A DNA stretch of 44,262 nucleotides from Syntrophomonadaceae bacterium (GTDB lineage: Bacteria; Bacillota; Syntrophomonadia; Syntrophomonadales; Syntrophomonadaceae), in assembly GCA_028706315.1 (NCBI GenBank), contig JAQWBP010000002.1, forward strand, positions 1 through 44,262. Direction: 5' to 3'. The position numbers and the translations under genes are program-made. Numbering within the stretch: position 1 is the first letter of the stretch; every line of letters begins with the position of its first letter. Below the pieces are notes generated by a model. It was not told the origin of the DNA. It saw only the letters and a program-made list of their open reading frames with translations, and did no database searches. Of the stretch, positions 15,124 to 23,406 are shown in pieces.

Positions 15124-15839
15124 TTAACCATCTCCTCTATGGCTCCCAGGTTGATGTCTTCCAGTTTGATCGCGAATACTTGCTCAAACTCTGCCTGCAT
15201 CTCCCGGCGAACCTGGTTAATGTCCACCTGGCAGCCTAGTAGTTTTTCCATACTAGTCACACCGAAATCCGAAATTCCACAGGGGACGATTAATGAAAAG
15301 TGTTTTAGCAAAGGACATACATTTAGAGCTATGCCGTGCATAGTAACCCACCGGCTAACAGTTATACCTTCCGCAGCAATTTTTTCCTTTCCTACCCAGA
15401 CACCGGGGTATCCTTCCCGGCGTCCGGCATCTATGCTAAACTTTTTCAGGGTACGGATAACAACTTCTTCAATGTTCCTGGCATAACGATGTACATCGCG
15501 ACCGTAGCCTTTTAAGTCGATTATGGGGTAACAGACTAACTGGCCAGGACCATGATAAGTAATATCCCCCCCACGATCAGTTTCATAGATGCTAATTCCT
15601 TCATCCCTGAGCACTTCGTTACCAGCCAGGATATGATTAAAACCGCCATGCCTGCCGATGGTAAAACAGGGGTAATGTTCCAAAAAAATTACCGTATCAG
15701 TTATCAGCATTTGCTGGCGCAACAGGCTTATGTGCTGTTGCAGCTCATAAGCCTGGTTGTATTCCCTAATACCCGATTGCAAGCAGTAACCACTTTTTAT
15801 AACCTCGTCCCCGATTACAGTCCGGAAGTTATTCTTCAT
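15102..15839 (-). CDS. lipB: Octanoyl-[ACP]:protein octanoyltransferase
   Basis: 245 residues. RGGDITYHGPGQLVCYPI forms the LipB signature, the catalytic lysine is in GKEKIAAEGI, and the catalytic cysteine is in VPCGISDFGVTSM. It moves octanoate from ACP to the lipoyl domain, and LipA then adds sulfur. Its start overlaps the end of the AhpD-like gene by 11 bases and its end overlaps lipA by 22, so translation is probably coupled. Confidence 0.96.
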   Translation of the reverse strand: MKNNFRTVIGDEVIKSGYCLQSGIREYNQAYELQQHISLLRQQMLITDTVIFLEHYPCFTIGRHGGFNHILAGNEVLRDEGISIYETDRGGDITYHGPGQLVCYPIIDLKGYGRDVHRYARNIEEVVIRTLKKFSIDAGRREGYPGVWVGKEKIAAEGITVSRWVTMHGIALNVCPLLKHFSLIVPCGISDFGVTSMEKLLGCQVDINQVRREMQAEFEQVFAIKLEDINLGAIEEMVKCRNLNG

Positions 15840-16170
15840 ATGCTTCCAGGGCTTTTAGTACAGTACTGCATAAATTGGCATACGCTGGAGAACCACCAAA
15901 TGCTACTCCCACAGCAGCCGCCTCCAGTATTTCTTCCCGGTTAGCACCATACATTAGACCCTGTTTAACATGGATAGTCATACAATAATGACACCCCACT
16001 GCTACCGCAATTCCTAAACCGATGAGTTCTTTATATTTCCTATCTAATTCTCCGTCTATGTAGGCGGCATTATCCATCTGTACAAATGCCTGGGTTATTT
16101 CTGGTAGCTCTTCTTCGATTTCCGGCATCCCTAAACCAAGCTCTTCCATGAGTTCAACTGGATTGGCCAT
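15829..16170 (-). CDS. Carboxymuconolactone decarboxylase/AhpD-like CxxC protein
   Basis: 113 residues, all-helical, with the AhpD motif ELIGLGIAVAVGCHYCMTIH holding the CxxC pair and following histidine. AhpD proteins are thiol peroxidase-type enzymes; in Mycobacterium AhpD is recycled by the lipoyl domain of an E2. Lying between E2 and lipB, this one is well placed to exchange electrons with dihydrolipoyl groups, for peroxide defence or as a thiol relay. The decarboxylase activity in the family name is unlikely. AAGGAGG precedes the ATG. Confidence 0.88.
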   Translation of the reverse strand: MANPVELMEELGLGMPEIEEELPEITQAFVQMDNAAYIDGELDRKYKELIGLGIAVAVGCHYCMTIHVKQGLMYGANREEILEAAAVGVAFGGSPAYANLCSTVLKALEAYEE

Positions 16171-16224
16171 TATAATTCCTCCTTTTTGTCTCGTCTTACC
16201 TGCTTATCCCGGTAAAAGATCTGT

Positions 16225-17382
16225 TTAGATAAAGATCTTGTGGGGTTCTTCAATCAGATCCATCAATAATCTCAACCATTGTGCCGCAGGGGCTCCATCG
16301 ACAATGCGGTGGTCGAAAGATAGAGATAAGCCCATCATGGGACGAATCGTTATCTCTCCATTTACTACTACTGGCTTTTCTACTGTACGGCATATCCCCA
16401 AAATTGCCGCTTCCGGCAAGTTTATTATAGGGGTAAAGGCATCTACAGATTTATAACCACCAAGGTTGGTTATAGTAAAGCTGGCTCCTACCATTTCATC
16501 AGGATCAAGTTTGTTTCTGCGGGCCCGTTTGGCCAAATCCTTTACTTCCACGTTTATGTCTGCCACTCGTTTTTGTTCAGCATTTCTTATTACTGGTACA
16601 ATCAACCCGTCATCCAGGGCTACTGCCATGCCGATGTTGATTTCTTCAAGTACCTTTATTTCCTCACCATTTAAGGTTGCATTTACGCAGGGGTTAAGCT
16701 CTATGGCTCTGGCGACAGCTTTAGTCAATAAGGTTGTTACCGAAATTTTATATTTGTCTTTGACACCTTCATTTATCTTTTTGCGCAGGGTAAGTATTCC
16801 CGACATATCCACTTCTGCATGGTGTGTCACCTTAGCACAGGTATTCCAACTGTTGGCCATATTTTCACCGATAGCCTGCCTCATACCTTCGTAAGGGATG
16901 ATCTCCAGGGCTGGCCGGTCATCTGCTACTGCAATTCCCTGCTCTATGGCTTTTTGTACATCTTCTCTGGTGATGCGCCCTTCCGGGCCAGTGCCAGTAA
17001 CAAGTGTATAATCTATACCATTTTCTTCCGCCAGTTTCCGCGCTGCCGGTGAAATCTTGACTTTTTGTCCTGGTGCCATCTGAGGTCTGGCTCCCGCGGA
17101 ACTTGCTGCCGGAACTGCTGTAAGAAGAGCAGATATGTCTTCTCCCGCTTCCCCTATAATCCCCATTAAACCTCCAATAGGCAGCTTATCTCCTTTGCGG
17201 GCGATAATTTTTAATAAAATACCCTCGGCTGGGGATTCAACTTTATTAGTAATTTTTTCCGTCATAACTTCAACTAGGGCGTCACCTTTTTTTATCGCAT
17301 CACCTTCGTTTTTCAACCATTTACCTACTGTACCGGTTTTCATTGATAATCCCAGCTTGGGCATGGTTAGCTGAGTTGCCAT
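16225..17382 (-). CDS. Dihydrolipoamide acyltransferase E2 of a 2-oxoacid/acetoin dehydrogenase complex
   Basis: 385 residues. One N-terminal lipoyl domain has the lipoyl lysine Lys43 in VEVMTEKITNKV. A hinge rich in Ala and Ser follows, then a peripheral subunit-binding domain (about 110-150, ISPAARKLAEENGIDYTLVTGTGPEGRITREDV), then a catalytic acyltransferase domain ending with SFDHRIVDGAPAAQW, whose His and Asp are the active site. The short single-lipoyl form is common in acetoin dehydrogenase and in branched-chain type complexes. It lies 13 bases after the AcoX-like gene. No E3 gene is found beside it. Confidence 0.94.
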   Translation of the reverse strand: MATQLTMPKLGLSMKTGTVGKWLKNEGDAIKKGDALVEVMTEKITNKVESPAEGILLKIIARKGDKLPIGGLMGIIGEAGEDISALLTAVPAASSAGARPQMAPGQKVKISPAARKLAEENGIDYTLVTGTGPEGRITREDVQKAIEQGIAVADDRPALEIIPYEGMRQAIGENMANSWNTCAKVTHHAEVDMSGILTLRKKINEGVKDKYKISVTTLLTKAVARAIELNPCVNATLNGEEIKVLEEINIGMAVALDDGLIVPVIRNAEQKRVADINVEVKDLAKRARRNKLDPDEMVGASFTITNLGGYKSVDAFTPIINLPEAAILGICRTVEKPVVVNGEITIRPMMGLSLSFDHRIVDGAPAAQWLRLLMDLIEEPHKIFI

Positions 17383-17395
17383 GTCACTTCCTCCT

Positions 17396-18409
17396 TTATG
17401 AAGTTTTTATCAGCTGCTCTGATATAAATAGTCCCTTTGCGACGGCTTCTCGTAGTGCAAGCCTGGTATCTATGACCCGGGGGCCATTGAGTGAGATTTT
17501 AAGTGAGTAATTATCGTTTTCGCCTACTTCTATTTCTCTTTCTCCATCAAGTGCTATTACACACGGACCCTGGGCTACCTTAATTTCTTCTCCTGGATTA
17601 ATTAACTGATAATCTTTAATTGGTATCTGCTTTATAAGACCTGGTGCGATAGGTACCATAACCGTGGTTTTACCAGGTCCAATATTAATAGCCATACCAT
17701 ATTTATCATTTATTTCGACTAGTTGCAGGTTGCCGGCTATGGCAGATATCCCAATACTGATTGGGTCTCCCCGAGTTACAACTACTTGTTGTATACGTTC
17801 TTCATCCCAGATAGCTCTGGAACCGATAAAAACATCTTTGAGAACTACTGCATCAACTAGAGCCATATCTACTAATTGGCCATCTTTTAGTACTTCAATT
17901 TTCTTCATCTTTTTAACTGCTGCATCTTTTTTGATAAGCCCCCTGGCTACAATTCCTGCTGCTATTCCGGCAGTAGTCCCCTCCAGCATCTGCGGAAAAA
18001 CATTATTAGTACCGGTCGAAATTGGTAGTAAAGGTACCTCCCCACAGCCTTTGGCCACCATACGGTTAGTACCATCCCCACCCAAAGTAAAAATACAACC
18101 TGCACCGCTCTGGTTCATAATCTCGGCTGCCTGGGTAGAATCTTCCTGGGTGCCGGTCATCTCCATATTAGCTTCCACTAACTGGACATGCAGATGATAA
18201 CTATTCGGCAGACCATCAAGAGCACGGGGAACTATCCCATAATAATCAGGCATATACATGATTTTCTTGATCCCTACTTTTTCCATTCCCAGGATAGCAC
18301 GTTGTACAATATTCACCTTTTCCTGGTTATTAAAAGTAATACTGTGGGCTACCAGACGGCGGATATCTTTTCCTGAAGCCGGATTAGCTATTATCCCCAG
18401 TGAAACCAT
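17396..18409 (-). CDS. AcoX-like ATP-NAD kinase fold protein
   Basis: 337 residues with the NAD kinase/diacylglycerol kinase fold: GIIANPASGKDIRRLV at the N-terminus and GGDGTNRMVAKG plus PISTGTNNVFPQM in the nucleotide site. Proteins of this kind (AcoX) are found in acetoin catabolism operons beside E1 and E2; their activity has not been settled as far as I know. It sits between E1-beta and E2. GGGGAGG precedes the ATG. The AcoX assignment favours acetoin dehydrogenase over pyruvate dehydrogenase for this complex. Confidence 0.87.
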   Translation of the reverse strand: MVSLGIIANPASGKDIRRLVAHSITFNNQEKVNIVQRAILGMEKVGIKKIMYMPDYYGIVPRALDGLPNSYHLHVQLVEANMEMTGTQEDSTQAAEIMNQSGAGCIFTLGGDGTNRMVAKGCGEVPLLPISTGTNNVFPQMLEGTTAGIAAGIVARGLIKKDAAVKKMKKIEVLKDGQLVDMALVDAVVLKDVFIGSRAIWDEERIQQVVVTRGDPISIGISAIAGNLQLVEINDKYGMAINIGPGKTTVMVPIAPGLIKQIPIKDYQLINPGEEIKVAQGPCVIALDGEREIEVGENDNYSLKISLNGPRVIDTRLALREAVAKGLFISEQLIKTS

Positions 18410-18470
18410 TATGGTCCTCCCCTCTAAGAGGAATTTCCTGGTGGGTAAAAGCCCACCAGGAATAATTTAT

Positions 18471-19442
18471 TTAAAATAGTTGTTTAACTGCCTTAATAAT
18501 TTTTTCCTCGTTGGGAATATAGGCCTGTTCGAGAACAGGAGAGAAAGGTATCGGGGTATCTGGAGCTGTTACCCTTTTGATCGGAGCATCGAGGTAATCG
18601 AATCCTTCTTCGGTCACGATGGCAGCAATTTCACCACCATAACCACTTGTTTTAACTTCTTCATGCACTATAACCAGCCTGCCAGTTTTAGCTACTGATT
18701 TAAGTATTGCTTCCTTATCCAAAGGAACGAGAGTACGCGGATCAAGTATTTCCGCATTGATACCCTCTTTGGCGAGCTGTTCTGCGGCAGCCAGTGATTT
18801 TTGCAACATCCACGACCAGGCCACTATAGTTACATCAGCACCTTCACGCTTTATATCAGCTTTTCCTAAAGGAACTACATACTCACCTTCTGGTACCTCT
18901 CCTGCCAGGCCTAGCAGTTGTTTGTGTTCTATATAAACCACGGGATTATCATCACGAATAGCAGCTATCATTAGTCCTTTAGCATCTGCCGGTGTAGACG
19001 GCATAATCGTTTTAATCCCTGGTATATGGGTAAACCAGGATTCCAGGCTCTGGGAATGTTGTGCGGCTGCCCCCATCCCTGCTCCACAAGGTGTACGAAC
19101 CACCATAGGAACCTTGGCTTTACCGCCGAACATGTATTTCATTTTGGCCGCCTGGTTGCCTAGTTCATCCATGCAGCATCCCATAAAATCGACAAACATA
19201 ATTTCCGCAATAGGTCTGAGACCAGCAGCTGCTGCTCCTACTGCATGTCCTACAATCACTGCTTCACTTATAGGGGTATTCATGACGCGTTCCGGCCCAA
19301 ATTCATCATACAAACCGGCTGTCACCCCAAAACATCCTCCGAACTGGGCTACGTCTTCACCTGCAATATATACACCGGGGTCTCGTTTCATTTCCACGCG
19401 CATGCCATCCCTGATTGCTTCCATATAAGTCATCTGTGCCAT
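18471..19442 (-). CDS. TPP-dependent dehydrogenase E1 component, beta subunit
   Basis: 323 residues of the transketolase-like beta family: MTYMEAIRDGMRVEMKRDPGVYIAGEDV at the start, then GGCFGVTAGLYDEFGPERVMNTPISE, and a C-terminal transketolase domain with DPRTLVPLDKEAI and HEEVKTSGYGGEI. With the alpha subunit it forms the E1 heterotetramer that decarboxylates or cleaves the substrate on thiamine diphosphate and passes the acyl group to E2. Close to AcoB and PdhB; the substrate cannot be settled by sequence alone. Confidence 0.94.
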   Translation of the reverse strand: MAQMTYMEAIRDGMRVEMKRDPGVYIAGEDVAQFGGCFGVTAGLYDEFGPERVMNTPISEAVIVGHAVGAAAAGLRPIAEIMFVDFMGCCMDELGNQAAKMKYMFGGKAKVPMVVRTPCGAGMGAAAQHSQSLESWFTHIPGIKTIMPSTPADAKGLMIAAIRDDNPVVYIEHKQLLGLAGEVPEGEYVVPLGKADIKREGADVTIVAWSWMLQKSLAAAEQLAKEGINAEILDPRTLVPLDKEAILKSVAKTGRLVIVHEEVKTSGYGGEIAAIVTEEGFDYLDAPIKRVTAPDTPIPFSPVLEQAYIPNEEKIIKAVKQLF

Positions 19443-19467
19443 ACCATGTCACCCCTTCTTTTTTTAA

Positions 19468-20436
19468 TTAAGCCGTATATACATCAGTCAGAACTTCTGC
19501 GGGTTCCGGATCAGGACTCTGTTCAGCAAATTGAACTGCTGCCTCAACTTCCTCCCGGACTTCAGCCTTTATTTTATCCAAGTAGTCCTGGCCAGCATAT
19601 TTCAATCCAACTAACTTCTTTTCCATCCTGGCAATAGCATCTTTATTATCCGCAAGCCATTCTTCTTGGTCTTTCGGATCTTTGTAGATAGCCGGGTCGC
19701 CTTCAAAATGCCCCCGGTGTCTCCAGGTTTTGCACTCGACCAAGGTCGGTCCATCACCTTTGCGGGCACGTTCAATTGCTGCATCGGCAGCTTCAGCTAT
19801 AGCTACTACATCATTACCATCGACGGAAACCCCGGGAATACCGTAAGCGGTAGCCCGGTCTGAAATATCGGTGATATTCTGATGGCTTGTCTGGGCATTA
19901 GATATTGCCCAACCGTTGTTTTCACATATAAATACTACTGGTAATTTCCAAATAGATGCCAAGTTAAGTGATTCATGGAAGGTCGCACGGTCAGAAGCGC
20001 CATCACCGAAAAAGGCTATGGCAACACTATCACTCTTTCTGTATTTGCAGGCAAAAGCAGCACCTGTAGCTATAGGCATTCCTGCACCAACGATGCCATT
20101 AGCACCTAGTATTCCTAGATCGACATCGGCTATATGCATAGAACCACCTTTACCTTTGCAATACCCGGTAGCCTTTCCAAATAGCTCTGCCATCATTAAT
20201 TGTAAATTTCCACCCTTGGCAATCAGGTGTCCATGACCCCTATGGGTACTGCAAATATAATCGTCTTTCCTCAGGTTACTGCATACCCCGGCAGCAATTG
20301 CTTCCTCACCCAGATAACTGTGAACGAATCCCGGGAATTTACCTGCAGCGAACAAATCAATAGCTTTTTGCTCAAACGTCCTTATCCTGACCATAGTCGT
20401 ATACATCTCAAGTAACTTCTCTTTGTTCTCAGCCAT
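19468..20436 (-). CDS. TPP-dependent dehydrogenase E1 component, alpha subunit
   Basis: 322 residues from the preferred ATG at 20436, which follows AAGGAGGG by eight bases; a longer frame to 20466 would include that site. Marks are THRGHGHLIAKGG, the region YCKGKGGSMH and the thiamine diphosphate motif GDGASDRATFHESLNLA...VVFICENN. The E1-alpha/E1-beta/AcoX/E2 order resembles acetoin dehydrogenase operons. About 170 bases of untranslated sequence separate it from the Lin0512 gene, in which a second ribosome-site-like AAGGAGG is seen without a normal start codon. Confidence 0.94.
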   Translation of the reverse strand: MAENKEKLLEMYTTMVRIRTFEQKAIDLFAAGKFPGFVHSYLGEEAIAAGVCSNLRKDDYICSTHRGHGHLIAKGGNLQLMMAELFGKATGYCKGKGGSMHIADVDLGILGANGIVGAGMPIATGAAFACKYRKSDSVAIAFFGDGASDRATFHESLNLASIWKLPVVFICENNGWAISNAQTSHQNITDISDRATAYGIPGVSVDGNDVVAIAEAADAAIERARKGDGPTLVECKTWRHRGHFEGDPAIYKDPKDQEEWLADNKDAIARMEKKLVGLKYAGQDYLDKIKAEVREEVEAAVQFAEQSPDPEPAEVLTDVYTA

Positions 20437-20610
20437 TAAATATTCCCTCCTTATTATGCAAAACATCTCGGTTAGCTGGCATCCTGGTGGCTACTGCGCT
20501 ATTAATTTTTTGCCTCCTTCCTATCAAATATTTATTAAACAATACTAAGTGGGTATTAAGAATTTGATTTACCTGCAAAAAAACTTAACAACCCTGATTA
20601 ATAACGGTGT

Positions 20611-20979
20611 TTACACCTGATTGACATCTATATAGACCGTTAGTGCGGCTATGGCAACAACAATTGTGTCACCTTCACCTAACTCCGGCAATTCTAACCC
20701 TTGTACTGATAACCCACCTGATACGACTTCTAACTCCGTACTACCAAACGGAACTGCTCCTAACACCTTATGCTTATCGAGCTTTTCAGGATATGGGCAA
20801 GAGATTTTAACCGCTATATGCATTTCATTCGGATCCTTGACACCCACAATGTCAAACAACCCACACAGGCAGCTGTGAGAAACTGCATCTTTAATTGCTT
20901 TTTGCGCTGCATTAGTTACATCTCCACCGTGCATATCTACACCGGTCCCGATTTCAATTATGTAACGCTGACGAGCCAT
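20611..20979 (-). CDS. Lin0512-family protein
   Basis: 122 residues. RYIIEIGTGVDMHGGDVTNAAQKAIKDA at the start, HIAVKISCPYPEKLD in the middle and a Gly-rich end are typical of the small Lin0512 family, whose function is not known. GGAGGG precedes the ATG. It is the first gene after the sigma-54 promoter, so it belongs to the AcoR-controlled unit. The two-repeat look and the conserved His and Cys suggest a small ring-forming binding protein, but nothing firmer can be said. Confidence 0.85.
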   Translation of the reverse strand: MARQRYIIEIGTGVDMHGGDVTNAAQKAIKDAVSHSCLCGLFDIVGVKDPNEMHIAVKISCPYPEKLDKHKVLGAVPFGSTELEVVSGGLSVQGLELPELGEGDTIVVAIAALTVYIDVNQV

Positions 20980-21041
20980 ACTTACCCTCCCCTAGTTGTC
21001 CATATAATGCGGACCTAGTTTTTACTCTATGTTATTTAAGT

Positions 21042-21057
21042 TGCAAGTTTTATGCCA
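21042..21057 (-). promoter_or_regulatory. Sigma-54 (-24/-12) promoter of the lipoate operon
   Basis: On the minus strand TGGCATAAAACTTGCA matches the sigma-54 consensus: GG and GC are ten bases apart. Transcription would begin near 21031, about 50 bases before the Lin0512 gene. An AcoR-type sigma-54 activator gene lies just upstream. Confidence 0.85.
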
Positions 21058-21074
21058 GTTACCCCAAAAGGCAC

Positions 21075-21116
21075 AAAAGCAGAGACCCATCACGTATCGT
21101 GTGAGTTCCTGCTTTT
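21075..21116 (-). promoter_or_regulatory. Inverted repeat, possible activator site
   Basis: AAAAGCAG (21075-21082) and CTGCTTTT (21109-21116) flank an inner CACG-TAT-CGTG. It lies only 20-60 bases upstream of the sigma-54 box, closer than most enhancer sites, so it could be an AcoR binding site or simply an RNA hairpin. Confidence 0.35.
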
Positions 21117-21179
21117 AGCTGTTTTTGTTGCAATGCTATTGCAGTAATGTGGTATTGTTGTTGGCCTATGCGGTAGAAT

Positions 21180-21211
21180 TAAAAAACCTCTGGTTCTTTC
21201 GGACCAGAGGT
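21180..21211 (-). terminator. Intrinsic terminator of the acoR-like gene
   Basis: On the minus strand the 9-bp stem ACCTCTGGT/ACCAGAGGT with loop CCGAAAGA is followed by TTTTTTAATT. It separates the regulator from the sigma-54 operon. Confidence 0.92.
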
Positions 21212-21226
21212 CAAAAGGGCTATTTA

Positions 21227-23224
21227 TTACCTTTGGATATTATAGCGCAGCATTTTCCTGTAGATGGTACTACGATCTACGCCTAACTTTCTTGCTACAC
21301 AACTGATGTTGCCACCACATCGCTCCAGCATCACCAGTAACTGTTGACGTTCTTTTTCTTTTACCATCTGTTTTCTATACCTGCGTACTTCGCTAACAGA
21401 TTTTACTTTTTTATCAGTGGATACTGTCCCGGCTGCTGAAGTATGATTATATATTTCCAGCGGCAGATGCTCAATGGTTAGTAAGGGCCCGTCAGTTATA
21501 TTCACCATTCTTTCCACGACATTCTGCAACTCACGTACATTTCCAGGCCAGTCATACAACTGAAGAATTTGCACTAGTTGTGGATCAAGTTCATATTGAG
21601 ATGTGTCTTTTTTAATTTTATTCATAAAGTAATAAAATAGATCAGATATATCTTCGCGGCGCTGGCGTAAAGGAGGAATTTTTATCGATATGACATTAAG
21701 GCGGTAATATAAATCTTGTCGGAAGTTACCTTTAGCTACTTGTTCCAGAAGGTTTTGATTCGTAGCACATATTATCCGGACATCAACCGGGATAATATTA
21801 TGATCTCCAATACGGGTAATAGTTTTTTCTTGCAACACTCTTAAAAGGGCCACCTGTTGTTCAAGAGGCATATCACCTATTTCATCCAGGAAAAGTGTTC
21901 CTCCACATGCCATCTCAAATTTACCCGGCCTTCCACCCCGTTTTGCTCCAGTAAAAGCTCCTTCACTATAGCCAAATAGTTCACTGCCGATCAATTCCCT
22001 GGGTATGGCTCCGCAATTAACTGCTACAAAGGGCCCCTTTGGCCGGGTACTATGATTATGTATGGACTGGGCAAATATCTCCTTTCCGGTACCACTCTCT
22101 CCTTCCAGAAGAACATTGCTCATGCCCATAGCCGCACGTGCGGCTGTTTTAATGGTTTTCTTAAGTGTTTCACTGCTGCCAATAATATCGCTAAAGTAAA
22201 ACCGGGCCTGAGCACCGCTAAAGCGGTTGACAAGGTGTTGTACTTTATTCATGGGGCTTAGTAATATAACTCCCCCTCTGATTATCCCCTGGTAATCTCT
22301 TATAGGCCTTCCTGATGCCAGGCAGTGAATTTTACCACTTTGTGTATCAACCCTTATCTCGGTATCGTTATATATTTTTCCGCTGATTAACATCTCCCGG
22401 GTAAAGGGTGTCTCTTTTCCTAAGATATCCTTAAGTGCGCTCATCTTATAATCTTCTACTCTTTGCCCCAAAATACTTTCCGCTACGGGATTTACAGCCT
22501 TTATCCGAGCTGTTTCGTCTACTAATATAACCCCTTCAGATATATTCATGAAAATGCTGGAGAGGCTATCATTTGCCATACTGAGTTCCTGATTATTTTT
22601 ATGTAGATGGAGCTGGTCTCTGATATCTTGAACTGCAGCCACCACCATACCTAGAGTATGCTTGTGCGTCTCAGAGGAAGGTCCTGACATATCAAGCACC
22701 CCTATTATCTGGTTATTATCATCATATATAGGAGCTCCTGAGCAAGTCCATGCATGGTGTTTCTGGCAGTAATGTTCTTCCCCGGATACCTGAAGGGGAA
22801 TTCCTACTTCTATCGCTGTAGCGATAGCATTTGTTCCTACCTGCTCTTCGCTCCAACAGCCCCCGGGAACAAAGTTTAACCTGCAGGCACTAGCTAGTAT
22901 TTCCGGATCACCCAGGGCTTCCATTATATAAGAGTTTTCATCAGTAAGCATAACTATAAATCCTGAGCCCCGGACAAAATCATAGAGTGTAGTCATTAAG
23001 GGTCTGGCAATACTAATTAGCTTGCTTTTTCTTTCGAGCAGATCTTTAAGCTTATCTTGTGGCAGTATTTTATGGGAATTGCCGTCATAGGGATTAACCC
23101 CTATTTTATAACACCGCTGCCATGATTGTAGTATTTCTGGTCGGACAAAATTAGTGCCCGGATCACCATAACTGATAAAGTGTTTCCATGCCGTTCCTGT
23201 CTGTTCCATAATCTCACATTGCAT
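21227..23224 (-). CDS. acoR: AcoR-type sigma-54-dependent transcriptional activator
   Basis: About 665 residues. An N-terminal GAF-like sensor (about 55-200, with NFVPGGCWSEEQVGTNAIATA, the AcoR signature, and HHAWTCSGAPIYD), a PAS domain (about 215-320), an AAA+ domain with Walker A GESGTGKE, GAFTGA for sigma-54 contact and LFLDEIGDMPLEQQ, and a C-terminal Fis-type helix-turn-helix (GNISCVARKLGVDRSTIYRKM). It should activate the adjacent sigma-54 promoter when it binds its effector, possibly acetoin or a related compound. The start is unclear; ATG 23224 follows GGAGGG by ten bases, while the longer frame to 23260 has only a weak site. Confidence 0.93.
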   Translation of the reverse strand: MQCEIMEQTGTAWKHFISYGDPGTNFVRPEILQSWQRCYKIGVNPYDGNSHKILPQDKLKDLLERKSKLISIARPLMTTLYDFVRGSGFIVMLTDENSYIMEALGDPEILASACRLNFVPGGCWSEEQVGTNAIATAIEVGIPLQVSGEEHYCQKHHAWTCSGAPIYDDNNQIIGVLDMSGPSSETHKHTLGMVVAAVQDIRDQLHLHKNNQELSMANDSLSSIFMNISEGVILVDETARIKAVNPVAESILGQRVEDYKMSALKDILGKETPFTREMLISGKIYNDTEIRVDTQSGKIHCLASGRPIRDYQGIIRGGVILLSPMNKVQHLVNRFSGAQARFYFSDIIGSSETLKKTIKTAARAAMGMSNVLLEGESGTGKEIFAQSIHNHSTRPKGPFVAVNCGAIPRELIGSELFGYSEGAFTGAKRGGRPGKFEMACGGTLFLDEIGDMPLEQQVALLRVLQEKTITRIGDHNIIPVDVRIICATNQNLLEQVAKGNFRQDLYYRLNVISIKIPPLRQRREDISDLFYYFMNKIKKDTSQYELDPQLVQILQLYDWPGNVRELQNVVERMVNITDGPLLTIEHLPLEIYNHTSAAGTVSTDKKVKSVSEVRRYRKQMVKEKERQQLLVMLERCGGNISCVARKLGVDRSTIYRKMLRYNIQR

Positions 23225-23344
23225 AATGATCTTACCCTCCATCGGCCCGTTTTTTACCATGCCCGACGTACAGATAATGTAATCAATATTCTGTTAGGGA
23301 TTGGCTGGAATTATTTTTGCGTTTATCTGCTTGTCTTTGCTTTA

Positions 23345-23373
23345 ATTGTACTATATTCTATATAATTGGACAA
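23345..23373 (-). promoter_or_regulatory. Sigma-A promoter of the acoR-like gene
   Basis: On the minus strand TTGTCC (23368-23373) and TACAAT (23345-23350) are 17 bases apart, about 120 bases before the coding start. Confidence 0.5.
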
Positions 23374-23406
23374 ATTAGCCAATTTCTCACGATACTTTTG
23401 GCAGAT

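Noticed and set aside
16466-16894. Plus-strand frame of 142 codons opposite E2
   Set aside because: Antisense to the conserved acyltransferase domain; composition mirrors the real gene.
17664-18197. Long plus-strand frame of 177 codons opposite the AcoX-like gene
   Set aside because: It lies wholly antisense to a clear family gene, has no ribosome site and low-complexity content; a shadow frame.
20437-20520. Possible 25-codon leader peptide before E1-alpha, again with AAGGAGG and an ATT
   Set aside because: The peptide has no protein-like pattern and no known attenuation structure; more likely chance.
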